Shown one piece after another: positions 9,615 to 18,082 of a DNA stretch of 64,000 nt (the stretch's first letter is position 1; every line of letters begins with the position of its first letter). The notes beneath the pieces are model-generated. The model made no database searches and was not told the origin of the DNA. It was given only the letters and a program-made list of their open reading frames with translations. The position numbers and the translations under genes were made by a program. The stretch is from assembly GCA_902362435.1 (NCBI GenBank), contig CABIWW010000007.1, positions 1 through 64,000 on the forward strand, in the 5' to 3' direction. Source of the DNA: Eubacteriaceae bacterium (GTDB taxonomy: Bacteria > Bacillota > Clostridia > Peptostreptococcales > Anaerovoracaceae).

Positions 9615-9643
9615 ATTATATCATTATAGAACGAATTCTACAA
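9615..9643 (-). promoter_or_regulatory. Promoter inside invertible segment, facing left (away from vWA gene)
   Basis: Read on the minus strand: TTGTAG (-35, 9643-9638), 17-bp spacer, TATAAT (-10, 9620-9615). The -10 is perfect and the spacing ideal. In this orientation it reads antisense into the recombinase 3' end. After inversion its -10 would lie at about 9841-9846, some 160 bp upstream of the surface gene start. Confidence 0.65.
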
Positions 9644-9790
9644 TATATTATTTTTGATATTCGAATCAGTATCATATTGCATATTTATGGCATAACAAAA
9701 AAGCGTTCATAAAATCTGAAGAACGATGTGTTTATCCTCTATTTTCTTCATTTCTATTTTTTAACAACCCCCCCCTCTAAATCCATTCAT

Positions 9791-9814
9791 AAAAAAAGCG
9801 GTAACCTGTTACCG
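9791..9814 (-). terminator. Minus-strand terminator inside invertible segment
   Basis: CGGTAA-CCTG-TTACCG (9799-9814) forms a 6-bp hairpin, and on the minus strand it is followed by seven T residues (9797-9791). After inversion it would face right and sit upstream of the switch promoter, insulating it from recombinase read-through. Confidence 0.6.
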
Positions 9815-9844
9815 GGAGATATTCGTTGAAAAATTATATTTATT

Positions 9845-9867
9845 GCAGTTTTTACAGCTGCTTTTTT
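9845..9867 (+). terminator. Plus-strand terminator inside invertible segment
   Basis: GCAGTT (9845-9850) pairs with AGCTGC (9856-9861), with one wobble and a 5-nt loop, and TTTTTT follows. In the present orientation it would stop read-through from the recombinase into the vWA gene and so strengthen the OFF state. The stem is short, so strength is uncertain. Confidence 0.5.
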
Positions 9868-9887
9868 ATTACTTTCAATGCTGACAA

Positions 9888-9909
9888 AGACAAAATACTT
9901 ATTTTGTCT
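9888..9909. repeat. Right inverted repeat of invertible segment
   Basis: Exact reverse complement of 9552-9573: arms AGACAAAATA and complement around a central CT. It lies 95 bp upstream of the vWA gene. The spacer after it contains a GGGTTTT/AAAACCC inverted repeat but no promoter that I can recognise. Confidence 0.85.
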
Positions 9910-10004
9910 TATATCCGCCGAAGTTGTTTGGTGCGGGTTTTCAAAACGTGAAATCAGTTATCATTTGGGGCTTTGATTCTTAAAACCCGGAAAAGGAGAG
10001 AAAC

Positions 10005-11591
10005 ATGAGGAAACACAGATTTTTAGGTGTACTGCTCTCACTTGTGTTATTGGCAGGGCTGATACCGGCAATGGCATTTGCGGCAGACACTGGAGAAAGT
10101 GGAGAACCGGCGGCAGCGACATTTGATATTTCGAAATCAAAGGAAGCGACCGAACTTAAAAAGGCAGGCGATAAATATGAGTCTACAGTTACGTTATCAC
10201 TGCCAAGTGCAGAGAAAGAGTTAGTAACGGATGTAGTGTTCGTTCTGGACAAGTCGACGAGTGCCGAGCTGGAAGAACAGGCGTTAAATATGCTCAGCGA
10301 TTTAAAAACTGAAATAGCAGAGTCGGGAGCCAAGGTAAAAGTCGGCGTTGTTATTTTTAATAAAAAGGCAAATGTGACAGATTTCATGGATCTGGAAACG
10401 CAGTATGGCGATATCGAAGAGGCTATCCAACAGAAGATAAGCTCAGGAACAAATACTCATGCAGGGCTGATCGCAGGCAGGAAGATGCTCGACGATGACA
10501 CAGCTGTATCAGCAGACAGGAAGTATCTCGTATTTGTCAGCGACGGCATAACTTATATGTTCAATGAAGATCCGACAGCTGTTGCGTGGAGTTTCATGGC
10601 AGATGCAGAAAAGCATTTTGCGGGTCCCGACAACTGGGCGTCGCAGTATGGAAATAATGATGCACCTAAAGACTGGTCAGACACACTTGCAAAGATCGGT
10701 GCGAAATCAGATGCTCAGGACGATGCGCATGATTATCAATATGGCACAGAGCCGGATCCTGAAAAGCTTACAGATGTAAGCAGGCAGGATGCTTATGCAA
10801 ATTCTGTCGAAAAAGCTCTTTATCTTACAGAACAAGAATATAAAAATATATGTTCAAAGTATCACTGCTATGCTATGAATGCTACAAAGAACATAGGACA
10901 GCAGTATGCATGGGGTCCGTCATTCATGGAGTATCTGGCAGATGGAAAAACGGTGGATTTCAGCGATATCCAGAATGATATCTTATATCTTGTAGATCAT
11001 GGAAGCAGCATAGAAGACTATATGGGCTATGTCGAGGGCGACTACAACTTCGATCTTAAGGATCTGGAAAGCGTGACGCTGACAGTAAACGGTAAAAAGC
11101 TGGATGCGGCAGTTGACAAAGAAAACAATATGATCGTGTTTGGAGACAAACAGTTCAAGCTTGAGTATTTCCCTGCAGATAATGAGAAAGAACACTTTGT
11201 TCTGCACATTAATCAGAAAATCATGATCACTGAACCTGTACAGCTCACTTACAAGGTAGTGCTGCAGGATCCTAAGACGAAAGCAGGTACTTACGGTAAG
11301 TATGACCAGTATGGAGCAAACGGATACGACGGTCTGTTCACAAACAACAGCGCAGTTATCAACCCGGTAGATTCCGCTGGTACAGAATATGCTGCACAGG
11401 CATTCAACAAGCCGACTGTTTCATATACAGTAGCTGCACCGGCACCGGCTCCTGCTCCGGCAGACAAGCCTGCAGCAAGTGAAACTAACACGGGTGATAA
11501 CAGCAATATGATGCTGTGGATCGCAGCAGCAGTTGTATCAGCACTGGCACTTGCCGGCATCGCATTTGTATCAAGAAGAAAACGTGCATGA
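10005..11591 (+). CDS. vWA-domain cell-surface protein, probable phase-variable adhesin
   Basis: The 528-residue protein has a signal peptide (about 1-26, ending AMAFA) and a von Willebrand factor A domain from about residue 73. Its MIDAS is complete: DKSTS at 82-86, a Thr near 149-151 and VSDG at about 179-181. The C terminus shows a TNTGD sortase-like motif, an Ala-rich membrane helix and an RRKRA tail, so wall anchoring is likely though the motif is not canonical LPxTG. A Pro-Ala spacer (PAPAPAPA) precedes the anchor. RBS AAAGGAG stands 7 nt upstream. Metal-dependent ligand binding resembles pilus-tip adhesins; the ligand is unknown. Expression is probably set by the upstream switch. Confidence 0.85.
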   Translation: MRKHRFLGVLLSLVLLAGLIPAMAFAADTGESGEPAAATFDISKSKEATELKKAGDKYESTVTLSLPSAEKELVTDVVFVLDKSTSAELEEQALNMLSDLKTEIAESGAKVKVGVVIFNKKANVTDFMDLETQYGDIEEAIQQKISSGTNTHAGLIAGRKMLDDDTAVSADRKYLVFVSDGITYMFNEDPTAVAWSFMADAEKHFAGPDNWASQYGNNDAPKDWSDTLAKIGAKSDAQDDAHDYQYGTEPDPEKLTDVSRQDAYANSVEKALYLTEQEYKNICSKYHCYAMNATKNIGQQYAWGPSFMEYLADGKTVDFSDIQNDILYLVDHGSSIEDYMGYVEGDYNFDLKDLESVTLTVNGKKLDAAVDKENNMIVFGDKQFKLEYFPADNEKEHFVLHINQKIMITEPVQLTYKVVLQDPKTKAGTYGKYDQYGANGYDGLFTNNSAVINPVDSAGTEYAAQAFNKPTVSYTVAAPAPAPAPADKPAASETNTGDNSNMMLWIAAAVVSALALAGIAFVSRRKRA

Positions 11592-11656
11592 TTTTCCGAT
11601 CGTATTTTGCATATTTGAAGCCATATCTATATACTGATAAACATATTCATTAAAAA

Positions 11657-11697
11657 ACGGGGCTCGCAGGTCACATTATTGCGGGCCCTGTTTTTTT
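11657..11697 (+). terminator. Terminator after vWA gene
   Basis: A 12-bp stem (11657-11668 with 11680-11691, a few G-U pairs) is followed by seven T residues. Confidence 0.85.
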
Positions 11698-11785
11698 GTT
11701 TCTTTAAGGCGCAAGATTCCTGTTGCCGTTTAGTTCCTCAGAGGATAATATATAGTAGGCAGTATGGAAGGGGCTTGAATAAAAC

Positions 11786-13162
11786 ATGAAACAGAAGATT
11801 AAAAATAAAGAAATGGATATGATAAATGGCGGCATTGCAGGAAATCTGATAATTTTCGCATTGCCGGTGGCTTTCAGCAGTATCATGCAGCAGCTATTCA
11901 ACTCGGCAGACGTGGCTGTAGTCGGTAGATTTGCGGGAGACAATGCACTGGCGGCGGTAGGAAGCTGCGTGGCGCTGGTCGGGATATTCGTGAATCTGAT
12001 CGTAGGACTTTCTGTCGGGCCGAATGCGGTACTGGCAAACCTGATCGGACAGAACAAGCGGGAACGTATCAGCGGGATGATGCACACTATCCTGGCGTTT
12101 GGACTTATACTCGGAGTCGGCCTTATGGCAGTCGGGATGCTGACAGCTCGAACGATCCTGGAGCTTTCCGGCACACCGGAAAGCGTGATGGGGCAGGCGC
12201 TGCTTTACATATGGATATATTTCACGGGCATACCATTTATCGTAATATGCAACTTCGGGTCAGCGATACTTAGGAGTTTCGGCGACACGAGGCATCCGAT
12301 GTATTATCTGATAATTTCAGGTATCGTGAATGTGGCGCTTAATCTGTTCCTGGTGATATGCTTTCACATGGGAGTCGCGGGTGTTGCGATAGCTACAGTG
12401 ATCTCGAATATACTGAGCGCTGCGCTGGTGCTTATATGCCTGTATCGCAGAGACGATGAGTTTCAGTTCCGTTTTCGAAGGCTCAGGCTGGAAAAGGACG
12501 GGCTGTCGAAGGTGCTTGTGATAGGCATACCGTCAGGAATACAGGGAGCGATCTTTTCGATCTCAAATGTATTCATACAGAGCGGCATCAATTCTTTCGG
12601 AGAAAATGCCATAGCGGGATCTTCACTGGCGCTGAATTTCGAATACTTCACATATTATATAGCAAATGCGTTCGCGCAGGCGGCAGTGACATTTACGAGC
12701 CAGAATTTCGGTGCAGGCAAGCTGAAGCGATGCAGGAAGATATTCAGGCTCTGCATGATTTTCGGTGTAGTGTTCACGGAACTCCTGGCAGTTGTTTTCA
12801 TGGTGTGGGATGATTTTTTCGTGAGTATTTACACGATAAGCGATGCTGTCGCGGCTTACGGACTGATCAGGATGCATCATGTATGTTCTCTCGAAGGGCT
12901 GACAGCAACTTATGAAGTCGAAAGCGCTGCACTCAGAGGCATGGGCAAGTCAGTGGAGCCGTCGATCGTAACGATCCTGGGAACGGTGGTATTCCGTATG
13001 ATCTGGATGGTAACGGTGTTCAGGTGGGTGCCTACTTACGAAATGCTGATGGATGTGTATGTCGCTTCGTGGATCTTTACGGGCGGAGTGATATTCTTCA
13101 TATATCTTTATCACATGAAAAAGGCGGAAAAGCGTTATCAGCTTCAGGAGAATGAGAGGTAA
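11786..13162 (+). CDS. MATE family efflux transporter
   Basis: A 458-residue integral membrane protein with about 12 hydrophobic helices and the MATE N-terminal pattern (GNLIIFALPVAFSSIMQQLFNSADVAVVGRF). MATE exporters move drugs or metabolites out in exchange for Na+ or H+. The substrate cannot be read from sequence. GGAAGGGG lies 13 nt upstream of the ATG, a rather long spacing. The EFR1-type ferredoxin gene starts 3 bp after the stop, so the two are probably co-transcribed. Confidence 0.88.
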   Translation: MKQKIKNKEMDMINGGIAGNLIIFALPVAFSSIMQQLFNSADVAVVGRFAGDNALAAVGSCVALVGIFVNLIVGLSVGPNAVLANLIGQNKRERISGMMHTILAFGLILGVGLMAVGMLTARTILELSGTPESVMGQALLYIWIYFTGIPFIVICNFGSAILRSFGDTRHPMYYLIISGIVNVALNLFLVICFHMGVAGVAIATVISNILSAALVLICLYRRDDEFQFRFRRLRLEKDGLSKVLVIGIPSGIQGAIFSISNVFIQSGINSFGENAIAGSSLALNFEYFTYYIANAFAQAAVTFTSQNFGAGKLKRCRKIFRLCMIFGVVFTELLAVVFMVWDDFFVSIYTISDAVAAYGLIRMHHVCSLEGLTATYEVESAALRGMGKSVEPSIVTILGTVVFRMIWMVTVFRWVPTYEMLMDVYVASWIFTGGVIFFIYLYHMKKAEKRYQLQENER

Positions 13163-13165
13163 AGC

Positions 13166-13915
13166 ATGGTTCTATATTTTACAGGTACAGGCAACAGCCG
13201 TTATATCGCAGAGCGTATCGCAAAGGCGCTGGATGACGAGCTGTTCAGCATCAATGACCGTATAAAGGCGGACAGCAGAGAGGCGGTAGATACGGGCAGC
13301 CGGGTCGTGATAGTTGCACCGACGTATGCATGGCGTCTGCCTGTGATAGTATCGGAATGGATTTCTGAGACTGACTTTGCAGGAGCGGAAAAAATATGGT
13401 TCGTGATGGACTGCGGATCCCAGATCGGCAATGCTGCAAAGTATAACAGAGCTTTGAGCGACAGGAAAAATCTGCAGTACATGGGAACAGCGCAGATCAT
13501 CATGCCGGAGAACTATATCGCGATGTTTCCTGTACCGGACAGTGAGGAAGCTGCTGAGATCATCGCGAATGCGGACCCCGACATAGATGACGTGATCGCC
13601 GGGATATCCGCATCGCAGAAATTTGCAAAACCTCGAAATAATCTTCTCGATCGCATGATGAGCGGACCTGTGAACAGGATGTTTTATCCGTTCTGTGTAA
13701 AGGCGCGCGCTTTTGCAGCGGGAGACGGGTGTACAGGCTGCGGCAGATGCGTGGAGCTTTGTCCGCTGAACAATGTCAGTCAGAAAGACGGCAGGCCTGT
13801 ATGGGGAAAAGATTGCACGCACTGCATGGCGTGCATCGCGTACTGTCCGACGGAATGCATTGAGTACGGGAAAAAGAGCATCGGAAAACCGCGCTATCAT
13901 TTTGAAGAAAGATGA
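13166..13915 (+). CDS. EFR1 family ferredoxin (flavodoxin-like domain plus two 4Fe-4S clusters)
   Basis: The 249-residue protein begins with a flavodoxin-type FMN loop (FTGTGNSRY, residues 5-13) and ends with two ferredoxin motifs: Cys189/192/195/199 and Cys217/220/223/227. This arrangement is the EFR1 family of small soluble electron carriers in anaerobes. The redox partner is unknown. It follows the MATE gene directly. Confidence 0.88.
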   Translation: MVLYFTGTGNSRYIAERIAKALDDELFSINDRIKADSREAVDTGSRVVIVAPTYAWRLPVIVSEWISETDFAGAEKIWFVMDCGSQIGNAAKYNRALSDRKNLQYMGTAQIIMPENYIAMFPVPDSEEAAEIIANADPDIDDVIAGISASQKFAKPRNNLLDRMMSGPVNRMFYPFCVKARAFAAGDGCTGCGRCVELCPLNNVSQKDGRPVWGKDCTHCMACIAYCPTECIEYGKKSIGKPRYHFEER

Positions 13916-13955
13916 GGATATTGAACGGTTTTGTTTTATTTGATATTATGGATAA

Positions 13956-14621
13956 ATGAAATACAGAGAGATAAAAGAAGGCAGGTTCATAGACCGGCCT
14001 AACCGTTTCATTGCTCATGTGGAGATCGGCGGGCGTGAGGAAACGGTACATGTAAAGAATACAGGTCGCTGCAGGGAGCTGCTGAAGGCAGGGGCGGCGG
14101 TGCGTCTCGAGGTGTCAGCTAATCCCAGGCGCAAGACGAAATACGATCTCGTATCGGTTTTCAAGGAAAATGTGGGATGGGTAAATATCGATAGTCAGGC
14201 TCCAAATAAAGTAGTCAGGGAGTGGCTGGAAAAGCAGGATTATGATCTCATAAAGCCGGAGTATACATACGGAAATTCACGGATCGATTTTTATATGGAA
14301 AAAGGCAGCAGGAGGTATCTGATGGAGGTCAAGGGCTGTACTCTTGAGAAAGACGGAATTGGATATTTTCCTGATGCACCTACGGAACGAGGCGTAAAGC
14401 ATCTTAGAGAGCTTATACGTGCTTCCGGTGAGGGATATGAATGTATGGCTGCTTTTGTGATACAGATGGAGGGCGTCACGGAAATACGGCCAAATGTGGA
14501 AACCCATCCACAGTTCGGGCAGGTACTTGAAGAAGCTGAGGAGGCAGGAGTAAGGATACTGTGCCTGCAGTGCAGCGTAGGCGAGGACACTCTGGAGATA
14601 ATCGCTGCAAAAGAGCAGTAA
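13956..14621 (+). CDS. sfsA: SfsA family DNA-binding/nuclease protein
   Basis: The 221-residue protein matches SfsA: HVKNTGRCRELL near residues 30-41, then the nuclease-like core (RIDFY, LMEVKGCTLE). SfsA has been described as a sugar-fermentation stimulation protein and as a nuclease-fold protein; its physiological role is unsettled. Length is typical. No strong RBS is visible before the ATG. About 275 bp without a clear gene follow. Confidence 0.88.
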   Translation: MKYREIKEGRFIDRPNRFIAHVEIGGREETVHVKNTGRCRELLKAGAAVRLEVSANPRRKTKYDLVSVFKENVGWVNIDSQAPNKVVREWLEKQDYDLIKPEYTYGNSRIDFYMEKGSRRYLMEVKGCTLEKDGIGYFPDAPTERGVKHLRELIRASGEGYECMAAFVIQMEGVTEIRPNVETHPQFGQVLEEAEEAGVRILCLQCSVGEDTLEIIAAKEQ

Positions 14622-14767
14622 ATGAACATAACAGAATATCTATGTGCAAATGAAGACAAAGATGATAGAGCTGGGGATGTGTTCATCTGTTCATCGCATT
14701 TCCGGATGGCGCATGTATTCTTGAGGAATATATGAAAAGTGTCGATAAGTGAGCATGCTGCGGCTGA

Positions 14768-14796
14768 TTGATTTGATCACGGAATGAAGGTATAAT
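14768..14796 (+). promoter_or_regulatory. Promoter of the 67-aa gene
   Basis: TTGATT (14768-14773), 17-bp spacer, TATAAT (14791-14796). It lies 100 bp before the start codon; the leader contains a CAGCTGTATGTCAGCTG inverted repeat near 14861-14877. The rest of 14622-14895 shows no supported gene. Confidence 0.7.
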
Positions 14797-14895
14797 AAAA
14801 AGAGAACAGAAACTTTGAAACTGAGAGGCCGCGCGCCAGGAAGTTTTACAGAATCATAAACAGCTGTATGTCAGCTGTGCAAAGGAGAAAAAATC

Positions 14896-15099
14896 ATGAA
14901 CGAGACAAGAGTAAAGGTAATGCCTGTGACAGATCTGCTTGAGTACAAGATACGTTCGGGCCAGATATCGAATGAAGGCGGACACAAGATCTTTGGCATC
15001 GCGCTGAAAAATCCGGATCTGGTAGATGCGATCATGAACATACTGGATCTTGATCTGTCGGAGGCAGATACGATCGCAAAGGTAGAAAGGCTGGTATAG
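14896..15099 (+). CDS. Small protein of unknown function (67 aa)
   Basis: A well-formed small gene: own promoter, AAAGGAG 9 nt before the ATG, and native codon use. The product is soluble and mildly acidic, with no recognisable motif; the sequence alternates short helices (DLLEYKIRSG, DLVDAIMNIL). It precedes the broken EamA gene by 13 bp and probably shares its transcript. I do not recognise the family. Confidence 0.65.
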   Translation: MNETRVKVMPVTDLLEYKIRSGQISNEGGHKIFGIALKNPDLVDAIMNILDLDLSEADTIAKVERLV

Positions 15100-15112
15100 G
15101 TAGGCTTTAACG

Positions 15113-15519
15113 ATGTGGATATTTTTTGCGTTCGGATCGGCGTTTTTTGCGGGTATCACAGCGATCCTGGCAAAGTGCGGCATAAGAAAAACCGATTCCG
15201 ACGTGGCGACTGCGGTCAGGACTATAGTCGTGCTGATCTTTGCATGGATAATGGTCTGGATAGCAGGCTCGGCGCACGACATAACAGCGCTCAGTGCAAA
15301 GACGTGGGTGTTTCTTGTGCTCTCGGGGCTTGCGACAGGGGCGTCATGGCTCTGCTATTTCAAAGCGCTGCAGGACGGACCTGCCAGCGCCGTAGTACCG
15401 ATCGACAAGCTGAGCATACTTGTGTCGATCGCGTTTTCGTATTCAAAGAGCGGCTGTCAAAGAAAGCAGCTGCAGGCCTTGTGCTGATCGTCGCAGGAAC
15501 GATGATGATGCTCGTTTAA
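15113..15519 (+). pseudogene. EamA-type (DMT) small transporter, frameshifted
   Basis: The first ~110 codons (frame of 15113) encode four hydrophobic helices of a single-domain EamA/DMT protein, ending LSILVSIAFSY. The reading then leaves the family, but the frame that begins at 15442 continues it with VFKERLSKKAAAGLVLIVAGTMMMLV to 15519. The joined product would be about 136-138 residues, the normal length of this family. The break lies at 15440-15442 and suits loss of a few bases (net -1). A sequencing error cannot be excluded. Confidence 0.75.
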
Positions 15520-15557
15520 CTCGTATAACAGGATCATGCGGAGCGGCGCTGATTTGT

Positions 15558-16178
15558 CTAATTGAGCAGCCTGTCGTCGATGCGGGCTTTCCCGGCTACG
15601 ATCATTATCACGAAGATGATGAAGTACACGAGTGCACCGGTGTTGCCTGCGATGATATCGGTAACTGTATCGACCATACCGCGCTGCATCTCACCTCCGG
15701 CGAGTCTGTCAGCCGTGAATTCGAATATTTCCCATATGCCTGCGAAGGCAGATGAAAAGAAAAATGCGAATGCTGCCTGCGCGAACAGGTAGCATTTAGT
15801 GCTTTTTACGGTATGTACAGCTTTTTTCAACAGTGTGGACATTATCATCGCGCCAAAGCTTGCCAGCAGCACACCGCTGAAAAAGTGTACGATCTTGTCA
15901 TAAGGGCCGAAGCTGCGGTACATGTCGAGGACCGAACCGACCGGTGATGCGAAGTAAACGAAGATCATCCCGCAGAAAAACAGATCGTCGCACACTTTGA
16001 GCACATATGCGATGATCATAAGCACTGCGATCGATCCGAAAGATCCTGCTATCGTCGTTACTGCAGGATCGACGCCTGTTCGGCAAGCATAGACCGCTGT
16101 GAGAGCAGTTGCAAATATTAGAATGATGAGACCTGCCCATCTTTTTCCTGTCATGAATGGACGTTTTTTTGTTGTCAT
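15558..16178 (-). CDS. DUF2238/YjdF-like membrane protein
   Basis: A 206-residue protein with about six membrane helices. The DUF2238-type core is visible: YDKIVHFFSGVLLASFG, then WEIFEFTADRLAGGEMQRGMVDTVTDIIAG. Function of the family is unknown. It is convergent with the preceding plus-strand genes, and its start is at 16178 with GGGGGAGG just upstream on the minus strand (16186-16193). Confidence 0.8.
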   Translation of the reverse strand: MTTKKRPFMTGKRWAGLIILIFATALTAVYACRTGVDPAVTTIAGSFGSIAVLMIIAYVLKVCDDLFFCGMIFVYFASPVGSVLDMYRSFGPYDKIVHFFSGVLLASFGAMIMSTLLKKAVHTVKSTKCYLFAQAAFAFFFSSAFAGIWEIFEFTADRLAGGEMQRGMVDTVTDIIAGNTGALVYFIIFVIMIVAGKARIDDRLLN

Positions 16179-16366
16179 ATTATTATGATACCTCCCCCTG
16201 TATATCTTATTTAAGTTTACTCAAAATATTATAGCTTTGCAAGAGCTAGCGAGGTACATCGATGATATATGATCGTAAAATGAAATAATGTACCGTCAGA
16301 CGTGGCATGTGCGTTCGCCTTGGCGGTATTCTGCATTTTTGCATAAAATCTTATCTCTGGGATATC

Positions 16367-16395
16367 TTGACAAAAAATGAAATACAATTTAAAAT
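16367..16395 (+). promoter_or_regulatory. Promoter of the YczE-CBS gene
   Basis: TTGACA (16367-16372), 17-bp spacer, TAAAAT (16390-16395). The -35 is perfect. The remaining intergenic sequence from 16179 shows no gene. Confidence 0.75.
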
Positions 16396-16459
16396 AGTTA
16401 GGAAGCTAATTATTATCCGTGCAAGACGGATCCTATAAAAACAGAAAGAAAGAGGTAGT

Positions 16460-17653
16460 ATGAAGAAAGAAGAAAATCAAATCAACACTGATGTTACAGC
16501 AGGCCGGAGAAGCAGCAATATCGTCGTAAGATGCATCATCTATTTTTTCGGACTTCTGATCATGACGCTGGGAGTAGCGGTTTCGGTCAAGTCGGATCTG
16601 GGAGTGTCGCCGGTAAGTTCCATACCGTACACGATGACGTGTGTATGGGGTATCGAGATGGGAAAGGCAACGATAGTTTTCCATGCGGCGCTGGTGCTCG
16701 TACAAGTGATATTGCTGAGACGAAAGTTCCAGCTCAAGAATCTGCTGCAGATACCTGTAGGGGTGCTGTTCGGGTATATGACGACGTTTTCAAATCATCT
16801 GATGACGTTCCTGCCTGATCCGGGCAATATATACATAAGACTGGGAATGGTCGTGATAAGTACTGTTCTTGTGGCTATCGGACTGTTTTTCTATGTTCCG
16901 GCTGATATCATACCGCTTGCAGGAGAAGGTGTCATGCTGGCGATCTCAAAGGTCGCAGACAAAGCATTCTCGACTGTCAAAATCGCATTCGATGTGACCA
17001 TGGTGGTGATATCGCTGATAACATGTCTGATACTGATACATTCACTGGGAAGTGTCGGAATAGGTACTGTGATCGCTGCAGTGATGGTGGGAATGGTGCT
17101 GAAGCTGATAACAAAGCTGTTCGGAGAAGCGAGAGACAGACGATTCCGCATCGGCAGATATGCAGCAAAACCTGCTGCGGTGTCAGATGGTGCAAAGGCT
17201 GCAGGTCCGCTGATGGAGATAATGAAGACAGACGTCTACGCTATAGATATGGACGCAGAGCTTTTCGATGTGCTCAGGCTCATAACTGAAAAAGGAGTCA
17301 GCGGTGTACCTGTCGTAAACGGAGACGGCAAGCCTGTAGGATTCATCTCTGACGGAGATATAATCCGCTTCCTGGCGTCAGAACATCCGCTCGTTGTCAA
17401 TCCGTCATCGTTCATCGAGATCGATTTTGACAGTAAACTCAGGGCACTGATGAAGCGAAAAGTAAAAGAGATCGCGAAAAAACGAGTCATCACAGTGGAT
17501 TCTGATGACAGTCTCAGCAACATATGCGGTGTGATGGTCGAAAACCACATCAAAAAAGCACCTGTGATGTCAGATGGAAAGATGGTCGGGATAATAAACG
17601 TGAGCAATATCACGAAGTACGCTTTTAAGATGATGGAAGAAGAAAGTGCTTGA
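16460..17653 (+). CDS. YczE/YyaS-type membrane protein fused to tandem CBS domains
   Basis: The 397-residue protein has an N-terminal domain of five or so membrane helices (about 25-215) with the YczE/YitT-like LGVAVSVKSDLGVSPVSSIPY pattern, then two cytoplasmic CBS domains at about 250-315 and 330-395. CBS pairs bind adenosine nucleotides, so the transporter-like part is probably gated by cell energy state. YczE itself has been linked to bacitracin or lipopeptide traits, but no substrate is established here. RBS AAAGAGG is 5-6 nt upstream. The CBS fusion is uncommon for the family. Confidence 0.72.
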   Translation: MKKEENQINTDVTAGRRSSNIVVRCIIYFFGLLIMTLGVAVSVKSDLGVSPVSSIPYTMTCVWGIEMGKATIVFHAALVLVQVILLRRKFQLKNLLQIPVGVLFGYMTTFSNHLMTFLPDPGNIYIRLGMVVISTVLVAIGLFFYVPADIIPLAGEGVMLAISKVADKAFSTVKIAFDVTMVVISLITCLILIHSLGSVGIGTVIAAVMVGMVLKLITKLFGEARDRRFRIGRYAAKPAAVSDGAKAAGPLMEIMKTDVYAIDMDAELFDVLRLITEKGVSGVPVVNGDGKPVGFISDGDIIRFLASEHPLVVNPSSFIEIDFDSKLRALMKRKVKEIAKKRVITVDSDDSLSNICGVMVENHIKKAPVMSDGKMVGIINVSNITKYAFKMMEEESA

Positions 17654-17711
17654 GCCATGTGTTTATACACAAATACATATGCATTCCTGTCATATATCAA
17701 CGCAGGTAGTG

Positions 17712-17740
17712 TTGACAAACTTGTGGAGCCTGTTTATAAT
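17712..17740 (+). promoter_or_regulatory. Strong consensus promoter before the zinc-uptake region
   Basis: TTGACA (17712-17717), 17-bp spacer, TATAAT (17735-17740): both boxes perfect. An imperfect palindrome TGTCA-N9-TGGACA follows at 17740-17758 and could be a repressor (Zur-type) operator over the start site; this is inference. Confidence 0.85.
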
Positions 17741-17774
17741 GTCAGATAATAATGGACAGAAAGGGGCACACAGC

Positions 17775-18071
17775 ATGACAGCAAAAAAACGTATATTAAC
17801 TGCAGTAACTATGTTCATGATCGTTTTTGTCGTGATTTATGCGTCCTTTTATATTGCATATGAAACAGAACATGAATGTACAGGAGATGACTGTCCGATA
17901 TGCTGCCAGATCGAAATATATGAAAGCGCACTGAAAAATATCGCTTCGTCAGTTGTGGCGGCAGCAGCGGCAGTTGTGTTCGGGTACGGATCATGTGTTC
18001 AGGTGGTGAGGTGTGCAGAGATCATATCTGCACGAACTCTGGTATCATTGCGTGTAAAACTTTCGAATTGA
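17775..18071 (+). CDS. Small membrane protein with CTGDDCPICC motif (98 aa)
   Basis: The true start is the ATG at 17775 with AAGGGG 8 nt upstream; a longer in-frame reading to 17646 crosses the promoter and is not credible. The product has one N-terminal membrane helix (about 7-28), a HECTGDDCPIC cysteine motif facing outside, then a second hydrophobic helix. It lies first in a transcript running toward znuA, and small proteins with this Cys pattern are found next to metal or zinc transporters. A role in zinc handling is inferred only from place and the metal-binding-type motif. Confidence 0.65.
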   Translation: MTAKKRILTAVTMFMIVFVVIYASFYIAYETEHECTGDDCPICCQIEIYESALKNIASSVVAAAAAVVFGYGSCVQVVRCAEIISARTLVSLRVKLSN

Positions 18072-18082
18072 GTAAGGATCGT

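Larger units (their letters stand above)
9574..9887. other. Putative invertible promoter segment (phase switch)
   Basis: The 314 bp between the two 22-bp repeats contain no gene. They are AT-rich and hold a promoter facing left (9615-9643), a terminator facing left (9791-9814) and a terminator facing right (9845-9867). Inversion would turn the promoter toward the vWA surface gene and move the first terminator upstream of it. A 12-bp internal inverted repeat (9605-9616 and 9709-9720) and a run of eight or nine C residues near 9769-9777 are also present. The present orientation should be OFF for the surface gene. Confidence 0.75.

Noticed and set aside
9763-9780. Poly-C tract in the invertible segment as a slipped-strand switch
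   Set aside because: It is not inside a coding frame or promoter spacer; no effect can be argued.
14622-14735. 37-codon plus-strand frame directly after sfsA
   Set aside because: No ribosome binding site and no family resemblance; probably chance.
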